Shown in pieces: positions 15,198 through 20,635 of a DNA stretch of 20,635 nucleotides. Both the position numbers and the translations under genes were made by a program. The DNA comes from Verrucomicrobia bacterium UBA740 (lineage in GTDB: Bacteria > Verrucomicrobiota > Kiritimatiellia > RFP12 > UBA1067): contig DBKW01000017.1 in the NCBI GenBank assembly GCA_002298665.1, positions 11,065 through 31,699 on the forward strand, read 5' to 3'. The number at the start of each line of letters is the position of its first letter. The stretch's first letter is position 1. The notes under the pieces are model-generated. The model saw only the letters and a program-made list of their open reading frames with translations, was not told where the DNA came from and made no database searches.

Positions 15198-16187
15198 TCA
15201 GCACCCGGCGCGCCCGACCCTGTAGCCCGCCTCCAGCGCGAGCTGGCGGTCGTCGGCGAAATCCGCCCCCGGTGTCGTGAGGAGCGGTCCCGCAATGCCG
15301 GCCGAAATGCCCACGTAGACGGCGCGCTTCGCCGTCTCGTCGCTCATGTCGCGCCGTCCGCCGGCGAAACGAAGCGGCGTGCGCGGATTGACCAGCCGCA
15401 GCACGGCGATACCCGTCAGAATCTCCTCCTCGGAGACAATCGGACGCTCCCCGAGTGGCGTCCCCGGTATCGGATGCAGAAAGTTGACCGGGATCGAGTC
15501 CGGCGCAATCTCCTTCAACGCGAACGCGAACTCGACCAGCTCGTCGGGGGTCTCGCCCATGCCGAGAATACCCCCGCAGCACACCTCGAGCCCGAGGCGC
15601 TTGGCCGCCTTCAGCGTCGCCACCTTATCCGCGACCGTATGCGTCGTGCAGAGCCGCGCGAACCGCGACGGCGCCGTTTCGAGGTTGCAGTGGAACCGCG
15701 CCAGCCCCGCCGCCTTCAGCTTCGCGAGATCCGCCTCCCCGACAAGCCCGAACGACCCGCAGCAGATGAGGGACGTCTCCGCCCGAATCCGCCGGATCGC
15801 CTCGCAGATCGCCTCGACGTCCGCCGCCGAAAGCGCCCGGCCGGACGTGACAAGCCCGAAGCGCACAACCCCGTTCGCCTCCGCCTCCTTCGCCGCCGCC
15901 ACGCACGCCTCGACGGACTTCAGCCCCCACGCGTCGCACGCCGTCTTCCAGTGCGCGGACTGCGCGCACCACTTGCAGTTCTCGGAGCACTTCCCGCAGC
16001 GCGCGTTCAGAATCGCGCAGAAGTCGAAGACTTCCGCCTTGAACGCCTCGGTGACCCGGTGCGCCGCCTCGAAGAGATCGTCCTTCGCCGCCGTCTCCAG
16101 AAGCCGCCGGACCTCCTCCGGCGTCGCTTCGCCCCCCGCCACGATCCGTTCGGCGAGAGCCTGGGCAGGTTTTCCTTCATTTGCCAT
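15198..16187 (-). CDS. bioB: Biotin synthase, radical SAM
   Basis: This 329-aa enzyme inserts sulfur into dethiobiotin, the last step of biotin synthesis. The radical SAM triad is CSENCKWC (C67, C71, C74). Residues matching the E. coli auxiliary [2Fe-2S] ligands are also seen: the Cys in SLICCGSFG, the Cys in EVCCGGILGMGE and the Arg in RFAGGRRDM. NLETAPSRF corresponds to the NLDT motif. Length is close to E. coli BioB (346). The start has an AGGAAA ribosome site. It is the last gene of the operon, 51 nt after bioWF, and the gap contains a perfect 9-bp hairpin. Confidence 0.97.
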   Translation of the reverse strand: MANEGKPAQALAERIVAGGEATPEEVRRLLETAAKDDLFEAAHRVTEAFKAEVFDFCAILNARCGKCSENCKWCAQSAHWKTACDAWGLKSVEACVAAAKEAEANGVVRFGLVTSGRALSAADVEAICEAIRRIRAETSLICCGSFGLVGEADLAKLKAAGLARFHCNLETAPSRFARLCTTHTVADKVATLKAAKRLGLEVCCGGILGMGETPDELVEFAFALKEIAPDSIPVNFLHPIPGTPLGERPIVSEEEILTGIAVLRLVNPRTPLRFAGGRRDMSDETAKRAVYVGISAGIAGPLLTTPGADFADDRQLALEAGYRVGRAGC

Positions 16188-16209
16188 TGTTTTCCTGTTC
16201 CTTTCGTAT

Positions 16210-16229
16210 GGGTGCGCGTCCGCGCACCC
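16210..16229 (-). promoter_or_regulatory. Perfect 9-bp hairpin between bioWF and bioB
   Basis: GGGTGCGCG-GA-CGCGCACCC is a perfect inverted repeat with a 2-nt centre (four-base loop if the last pair opens). It begins 9 nt after the bioWF stop and ends a few bases before the bioB ribosome site. No T-run follows, so it is more likely an RNA processing, stabilising or translation-tuning element than a terminator. Confidence 0.6.
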
Positions 16230-16238
16230 GGCAAAACC

Positions 16239-18158
16239 TTAATCGTCTTCGTGCGCGCCCTTCAAGACCCGGACAATCTCCTGCGCCGCGCGGCGCAGCT
16301 GGTCGGGCGTATGGGCGCTCATGATCGCCACGCGCAACCGCGCCGTCCCGCGCGCCACGGTGGGATAGCGGATGGCGGGCACGAGAAAACCCGCCCGCTC
16401 TAGCGCCGCGCTGGCCGCGAGCGCCGCCCGTTCGTCCCCGACGAGAATCGGCACGATGGCGGAATCGCTCTGCGCCGCTATGCCGCGCCGCCCCAACTCC
16501 GCCAGAAAGAACGCCGCGTTCTCCCGCAGGCGTACCACCCGCTCCGGTTCCGCCTCCAGAACCTCCAGCGCCGCCTGCGCCGCCGCCATCGCCGGCGCGC
16601 CCGGCGCCGTCGAGAAGATGAACGGACGCGACACGTTCCGCAAATAGTCGATCAGGAGTCGCGAGCCGCACACGAAACCGCCTTCCGAACCGAGCGCCTT
16701 CGAGAGGGTCCCCATCGAAATATCCGGGTGGCCGCACCCGAACGCCTCCGCGAGCCCCCGCCCGGTCGGACCGATCACGCCCGTCGCATGCGCCTCGTCC
16801 ACCATCGAGAAGGCGTCGTGGCGGCGCGTCACTTCCAGAAAACGCGGCAGATCGAGCACGTCGCCGTCCATCGAAAACACCCCGTCCGAGACGGCGAGCC
16901 GGCGGCGGTGTTCGCGGCAAAACCCGAGCTTGCGGTCGAGATCCGCCAGGTCTCCGTGCCGGTAGACGAAGACGTCCGCCCCCGAGAGGCGGCAGCCGTC
17001 GATGATGGAGGCGTGATTCAGCTCGTCGGAGAGGACGGCGTCCCCTTTCCCGACGAGCGCGGTGATCGCCCCCACGTTCGCCATGTAGCCCGTGCCGTAG
17101 ACGAGCGCGGCTTCCGTCCCCTTGAAACGGGCGAGCGCCGCCTCCAGCGCGACGTGCGGCGGCTGCGTGCCGGTCGTGAGGCGCGCGCCGCCCGAACCCG
17201 CCCCCCAGGCGCGCGCCGCCGCCGCGGCGGCTTCCGTGACGCGCGGATCGCGCGCGAGGTCGAGATAGTCGTTCGAGGCGAGGACGACGAGCTCCCGCCC
17301 GTCCACCGTCGCCGTCGGCCCCGTCGGCGCGGCGAGGGTGCGGCACGTGCGCGCGAGACCCGCCGACTGCCGCGCCGCGAGCGCGGCGGAGAGCCCCTCG
17401 AAGCGGCGTTCCGTCCGGGGGGCGGCGAGGACGGGCACGTCCGCCACGAGAACGGGCGTCTGCTCCAGAAAGCGGATCGTCTCCGCGACGCCATCGCGCG
17501 GGCCGCGATAAAGGAAGATGCGTCCGCCGTTCGGGTCGCCCTTCTCCTTGATCGTCGTGATGCGGCGGTAGCCGAGCGTGCGCGTCGCCACATAGCCCGT
17601 CACGTAGTCCGGGTCGTCCGAGACGCAAATCTCCCCCACGATGCCGGGGGCGTTCTGGACCTTCGTCGCGAGGACAATCGCCTCGGCGTAGTGGTTCTTG
17701 CCGCCGGCGGTCCCCTTTTCGAGCGACGCCGTGTCGTCCATGTAGGTGGCGCGCACGCCGCGCGCCGGATCGGGTTCCAGGCGCTCGAGCGTATCCGCGT
17801 CGAGGAGCATCGCGCCGCGCAGAGCGTGGCTCTCGGCGAAGCGCGCGAGGATGGCGTCCACGTGCGCAATCCCCGCCTCCGCGAGGAGACGCGCCGCGAC
17901 GGCGCGCCCTTCCGCCGCGGTTTGGGTGACGTGCGTCGTCACCGGGAGCGCCGTCAGGCGCCGGATGGGCCCCGGCTGCGCCTCGACCTTCAGGTTCACG
18001 AAGTCGGGCACGCCCTTCGCGTGTGTGAGCGCGCGTTCGACGAGGACGGACGCGACCTTCGGGACGGACGCCGCGGGCACGATCTTTTCCGCGCCGGAAA
18101 TGTGCGCCCCGCCGCACGCCGCGCGCATTTTGACGGAATAGAACGCTTCGTCACTCAT
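16239..18158 (-). CDS. bioWF: BioW-BioF fusion: pimeloyl-CoA synthetase / 8-amino-7-oxononanoate synthase
   Basis: This single 639-aa protein joins two biotin enzymes. Residues 1 to about 245 are BioW (6-carboxyhexanoate-CoA ligase): FYSVKMRAACGGAHISGAEK, HAKGVPDFVNLKVE, SDDPDYVTGYVATRTLGYRR and TTIKEKG align well with B. subtilis BioW. Residues from about 255 to 635 are BioF, a PLP alpha-oxoamine synthase: LVVLASNDYLDLA, GSGGARLTTGT, SDELNHASIIDG, SDGVFSMDGD (424-433), DEAHATG (454-460) and GTLSKALGSEGGF with PLP lysine K487. It would turn pimelate, CoA and ATP into pimeloyl-CoA and condense it with alanine to KAPA. I chose the ATG at 18158 (ribosome site AGGGGGA); the frame extends to 18224 inside bioA. 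It overlaps the bioA stop by 8 nt. No internal stop or frameshift is seen, so the fusion looks real. Confidence 0.95.
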   Translation of the reverse strand: MSDEAFYSVKMRAACGGAHISGAEKIVPAASVPKVASVLVERALTHAKGVPDFVNLKVEAQPGPIRRLTALPVTTHVTQTAAEGRAVAARLLAEAGIAHVDAILARFAESHALRGAMLLDADTLERLEPDPARGVRATYMDDTASLEKGTAGGKNHYAEAIVLATKVQNAPGIVGEICVSDDPDYVTGYVATRTLGYRRITTIKEKGDPNGGRIFLYRGPRDGVAETIRFLEQTPVLVADVPVLAAPRTERRFEGLSAALAARQSAGLARTCRTLAAPTGPTATVDGRELVVLASNDYLDLARDPRVTEAAAAAARAWGAGSGGARLTTGTQPPHVALEAALARFKGTEAALVYGTGYMANVGAITALVGKGDAVLSDELNHASIIDGCRLSGADVFVYRHGDLADLDRKLGFCREHRRRLAVSDGVFSMDGDVLDLPRFLEVTRRHDAFSMVDEAHATGVIGPTGRGLAEAFGCGHPDISMGTLSKALGSEGGFVCGSRLLIDYLRNVSRPFIFSTAPGAPAMAAAQAALEVLEAEPERVVRLRENAAFFLAELGRRGIAAQSDSAIVPILVGDERAALAASAALERAGFLVPAIRYPTVARGTARLRVAIMSAHTPDQLRRAAQEIVRVLKGAHEDD

Positions 18159-19455
18159 GGAAATCCCCCTCTGCGGGCGGCGGCCCGGGCGGCGCGGAAG
18201 CGAGATCCAGAAGCGCGGCGACAATGCGGTCCACCGTCGTCGCCTCCGTGACGAGCGGCGGCATCGCGTAGATGAAATTGCAGAACGGACGCAGCCAGAC
18301 GCCGTGGGCGCGAATGACGCGCCGGATCTCCTCCGGCGCCGGCAGGCGCTCCACTTCGACTACGCCCACGGCGCCGAGCACGCGCACGTCGCGCACATTC
18401 GGCAAGGCGCGCGCGGAAGCCAGCCCCGTCGCAAACTGCCGTTCGATGCGCGCGGCCTGTGCGGCATAGTCGCCCGCGGCGAAAAGATCCAAAGACGCGC
18501 ACGCCGCCGCGCAGGCGAGCGGATTCGCCATGTAGGTGGGGCCGTGCATGAACGCGCTGGGCGAGCCGGCGGAAATCGCATCCGCCACCTTCCGCGAGGC
18601 GAGCGTGGCGGCGAGCGTGAGGTGGCCGCCCGTGAGCGCCTTCCCGACGGTCATGATGTCGGGCGCGACGCCCGATCGCGTGTGCGCCCAGCGGGGACCC
18701 GTCCGGTAAAAACCGGCGGCGATCTCGTCGAAGATGAGCAGGATGTCGTGTTCGTCGCAGAGGCGGCGCATCTCCCGCAGGTAGGCGGGATGGTAGAAGT
18801 TCATCGCGTTCGCGGCCTGGAAGACGGGCTCGCAGACAAGCGCGGCGATTTCGTCCGCATGCTCCTCCACGACCCGGCGCAGCGAGGCGGCGTCGGCGGG
18901 ATCCCACGGCGCGTCCGGCGGGATGCCCGGCTTCTCGGCGAAGAAGTGCCGCGTCATGATGCCGCGGAAGAGCGTGTGCATGCCGTCCGGATCGGAAAGC
19001 GCCATGCAGAGCGACGTGTCGCCGTGGTAGCCGCCTTTCAGGGCGACGAGCTTGTTCCGTCCGGGACGCCCGCGCGCATTCTGGTACTGGACGGCCATCT
19101 TCGCGGCGACCTCGACCGAAATCGACCCCGAATCGGCGAAGAAGACGCGGTCCAGCCCGGGCGGCGCGACCGCCGCCAGCTTCTCCGCGAGCGCGATCGC
19201 CGGTTCGTGCGTGAAGCCGCCGAACATGACGTGCGAGAGCCGCCCGGACTGCCGGCGGATGGCCTCGACGATATGCGGATGGTTGTGCCCGTGCGCGACG
19301 CACCACCAGCTCGACACCGCGTCGACGAGCTTCTGTCCGTCGTCCAGCTCGATCTCGACGCCCGCGGCCCGTTTCGCGAAGAGGACGGGCGGCGGATTGC
19401 CGAGCGGGGCGTAGGGATGCCAGATGTGCGTGCGGTCGTAGTCGAGCGGCGTCAT
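18151..19455 (-). CDS. bioA: Adenosylmethionine-8-amino-7-oxononanoate aminotransferase
   Basis: This 434-aa class-III PLP aminotransferase converts KAPA to 7,8-diaminopelargonate using S-adenosylmethionine as amino donor. Family features are IWHPY near the N-terminus, SSWWCVAHGHNHPHI (48-62), FFADSGSISVEVAAKM (105-120), IFDEIAAGFYRTG (241-253), TVGKALTGGHLTLAATL with PLP lysine K272, and FMHGPTYMANPLACA (302-316). Those motifs match BioA rather than other class-III enzymes. The ATG at 19455 overlaps the bioD stop as ATGA. The frame is open to 19725, but that extension lies within bioD and has no BioA similarity. The length fits the family (E. coli, 429). Confidence 0.97.
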   Translation of the reverse strand: MTPLDYDRTHIWHPYAPLGNPPPVLFAKRAAGVEIELDDGQKLVDAVSSWWCVAHGHNHPHIVEAIRRQSGRLSHVMFGGFTHEPAIALAEKLAAVAPPGLDRVFFADSGSISVEVAAKMAVQYQNARGRPGRNKLVALKGGYHGDTSLCMALSDPDGMHTLFRGIMTRHFFAEKPGIPPDAPWDPADAASLRRVVEEHADEIAALVCEPVFQAANAMNFYHPAYLREMRRLCDEHDILLIFDEIAAGFYRTGPRWAHTRSGVAPDIMTVGKALTGGHLTLAATLASRKVADAISAGSPSAFMHGPTYMANPLACAAACASLDLFAAGDYAAQAARIERQFATGLASARALPNVRDVRVLGAVGVVEVERLPAPEEIRRVIRAHGVWLRPFCNFIYAMPPLVTEATTVDRIVAALLDLASAPPGPPPAEGDFHE

Positions 19456-20198
19456 GCGAAGATCTCCGAAAAGTCCACGTCGGGATAGGAAGGTCCCGCG
19501 AAGTCGAAGCGCGGCACGCGCACGACGACGGGCGGGAAGCCCCAGCGCGCGAGATAGCGGCGCGTCGTCTCGGGCGTGTCGCGGTCGATGAGCGGATCCG
19601 CCCCCGCGAACCAGTTGTGGACGACGCCCGCGACGGACATGCCGCGCGCCTTCGCCGCCTCCAGGGAGAGGAGCGTGTGGTTGATCGAGCCGAGGCGCCC
19701 GCACGTGACGAGAATGAGCGGCCAACCCTGCTCCGCCGCATAGTCGACGGTGAGGCGGTCTTCGGTGAGAGGCACGTCGAGACCGCCGGCGGACTCGACA
19801 AGCACGATCTCGTGCCGGGCGGCGCAGGCGTCCACCGCGCGCGTGATCGCCGCCAGATCGACCGTGCGGTTCTCGAGCCCGGCGGCGAGGAGGGGCGAGG
19901 AGGGGAACCTGAAGATCTGCGGCGCGGTGAGCCCGGCCTCGTCCTCCGGGAAGCGCGCGCCGCCGCAGATCAGCCGGTGCGCATCGATATCCTCCGAAAA
20001 GCCGTCGTTCCCCGTCTGCACGAGTTTGACGGTGATGACGTCGCGCCCGGCGGACGCGAGCGACCGCGCCATCAGCCCCGTGACGGCGGTCTTGCCGATG
20101 CCCGTGTCGATGCCGGACACGAAATAGACGTTCTTTCTGCTCTTCGTCCGTCCATCCGGGCGCGCGTCCTGCTCTTTTGTGGTCTCCGTTGGCTGCAT
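19452..20198 (-). CDS. bioD: Dethiobiotin synthetase
   Basis: This 248-aa P-loop enzyme closes the ureido ring of dethiobiotin from diaminopelargonate, CO2 and ATP. Visible are the P-loop FVSGIDTGIGKTA (K36), VKLVQTG (the usual KPV-TG substrate-lysine motif with Leu in place of Pro), VESAGGLDVPL (Mg/DAPA loop, usually EGAGG) and CGRLGSINHTLLS. I use the ATG at 20198, with GGAAAG about 9 nt upstream. This leaves about 22 charged residues before the first strand. An in-frame ATG at 20273 lies in the leader without a ribosome site and is less likely. It is the first gene of the operon and overlaps bioA by 4 nt. Confidence 0.93.
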   Translation of the reverse strand: MQPTETTKEQDARPDGRTKSRKNVYFVSGIDTGIGKTAVTGLMARSLASAGRDVITVKLVQTGNDGFSEDIDAHRLICGGARFPEDEAGLTAPQIFRFPSSPLLAAGLENRTVDLAAITRAVDACAARHEIVLVESAGGLDVPLTEDRLTVDYAAEQGWPLILVTCGRLGSINHTLLSLEAAKARGMSVAGVVHNWFAGADPLIDRDTPETTRRYLARWGFPPVVVRVPRFDFAGPSYPDVDFSEIFA

Positions 20199-20362
20199 TC
20201 TACACACTTTCCATGTTTGCGACAGGCTCGGGACAAATAACCGTTTCGGTCCTCTGGGATGCGCCGCGCACATTTTCGGCGCGATTCCGCGACAGGATGC
20301 AAAGCCTCGTTTCCGCGGATTCTTGCATATTGTCTGCTGTACGCTGTCTTGCTTTCATTCGA
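20199..20362 (-). promoter_or_regulatory. Structured 5' leader of the biotin operon
   Basis: This untranslated stretch contains several short hairpins on the minus strand: CGCG-GAAT-CGCG, ATGTGC-GCG-GCGCAT and ACCG-AAA-CGGT. A small frame ending at 20200, 1 nt before the bioD ATG, crosses the region but has no ribosome site. I recognise no known riboswitch class. It may be an unstudied control region or just GC-rich leader. Confidence 0.35.
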
Positions 20363-20368
20363 CGCATT

Positions 20369-20397
20369 ATTATACCACACGGACCTTGACCTGTCCA
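20369..20397 (-). promoter_or_regulatory. Promoter of the biotin operon with overlapping inverted repeat
   Basis: Minus-strand TGGACA (20392-20397; five of six match TTGACA), a 17-bp spacer and TATAAT (20369-20374), with TGG before the -10, give a near-consensus promoter. The predicted start is near 20362, so the leader before bioD is about 165 nt. GGAC-N8-GTCC (20381-20396) overlaps the -35 box and spacer and could be an operator. No recognisable BirA box (TTGTAAACC type) is present. Confidence 0.8.
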
Positions 20398-20461
20398 TTC
20401 CAAATATAAGCGCGAAAAGCGGGGGAAAGTGTACCCTGTCGTGAGACACCCGGGACAGGTC
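20388..20461. repeat. Inverted repeat around the bio upstream region
   Basis: GACCTGTCC (20388-20396) and its perfect reverse complement GGACAGGTC (20453-20461) bracket 56 bp. A third half-site CCTGTC lies at 20435-20440 and pairs with GACAGG (20454-20459). The first copy overlaps the bio -35 box. The layout is compatible with a looping operator, but chance is possible in such GC-rich DNA. Confidence 0.5.
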
Positions 20462-20486
20462 GTTCCGAGGGGTGGAGAGCGAGAGC

Positions 20487-20536
20487 GAAGAAGGACTGCG
20501 CCCTATCCGGCAGTGGCGAGACAGTCGCCTTCTTTC
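20487..20536. other. Long imperfect hairpin upstream of the bio operon
   Basis: GAAGAAGG-ACTG-CGCC pairs with GGCG-(AGA)-CAGT-(CG)-CCTTCTTTC around a 12-nt loop, a stem of about 15-16 bp with two bulges. A perfect 12-bp palindrome GCCGCGCGCGGC follows at 20538-20549. It could end a gene lying beyond the window, but no clear T-run follows on the minus strand. No gene is seen in 20398-20635. Confidence 0.45.
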
Positions 20537-20550
20537 TGCCGCGCGCGGCC

Positions 20551-20635
20551 GTTCCAGTAGAACGGGGTGACCGTTCCGGCGCAACGGGGTGGCCGTTCCG
20601 GCGCAACGCCATCACCGTTCCGGCGCAACGCCATC
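20551..20635. repeat. Second array of 22-bp tandem repeats, cut by the window end
   Basis: Units start at 20551, 20573, 20595 and 20617, the last truncated to 19 nt by the window end. The first half is GTTCCGGCGCAACG (GTTCCAGTAGAACG in unit one) and the linker varies (GGGTGACC, GGGTGGCC, CCATCACC). With the preceding CC of the previous unit, units one and two form inverted repeats such as CCGTTC-CAGTA-GAACGG and CCGTT-CCGGCGC-AACGG. The period is the same as in the 14897-15050 array but the sequence differs. It probably continues beyond the window. Confidence 0.93.

Noticed and set aside
20200..20403. Leader peptide ORF ending 1 nt before bioD
   Set aside because: Its first ATG is upstream of the predicted transcription start and no internal ATG has a ribosome site. 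No codon run suggests attenuation.
20538..20549. The 12-bp palindrome GCCGCGCGCGGC as a specific protein site
   Set aside because: Low-complexity GC palindromes are expected by chance in DNA this rich in GC, and nothing else supports a function.

Overview
The window carries 14 protein-coding genes, all on the minus strand, packed into three likely transcription units, plus a glycine riboswitch and two intergenic arrays of 22-bp tandem repeats. No plus-strand gene, rRNA, tRNA, transposase or CRISPR array is visible. Base composition is GC-rich. Strong promoters of the form TGN-TATAAT, a eukaryote-type (GH13_8) glycogen branching enzyme, and an AGCS transporter behind a single-aptamer glycine riboswitch suggest a free-living or gut bacterium. 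A member of the Planctomycetes-Verrucomicrobia-Lentisphaerae-Kiritimatiellae group is my best guess, at low confidence, because no rRNA or marker phylogeny is available.

In transcription order (right to left), the first unit is a biotin operon, bioD-bioA-bioWF-bioB (20198 to 15198). It has overlapping genes, a strong promoter at 20369-20397 and a leader of about 165 nt. Its core enzyme is a fusion of pimeloyl-CoA synthetase (BioW) with 7-keto-8-aminopelargonate synthase (BioF). Free pimelate would therefore be activated and condensed with alanine by one polypeptide, then carried through BioA, BioD and BioB to biotin. Hand-counted lines in this block are clearly richer in GC than lines elsewhere.

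The second unit starts at 14726-14734 with an extended -10 promoter and a glycine riboswitch (one aptamer plus a 5' GNRA hairpin that looks like a ghost aptamer). It runs through a sodium:alanine/glycine symporter, the translational throttle ettA and glmS.

The third unit starts at a promoter whose -35 box overlaps the glmS stop codon. It contains a small secreted protein, a short RNase R/II-family exoribonuclease, a NahK-like sugar kinase, queE, glgB, an FkbH-like HAD protein and an Orn/Lys/Arg decarboxylase. These are mixed housekeeping functions (RNA decay, tRNA modification, glycogen, polyamine or acid response) that are tightly spaced but not one pathway.

The least explained DNA is the pair of 22-bp tandem arrays at 14897-15050 and 20551-20635. 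They differ in sequence, but each unit contains an inverted repeat, they share the same period, and they lie on either side of the biotin operon. A related copy lies at the extreme left end of the window. These arrays are the best candidates for an undescribed element.
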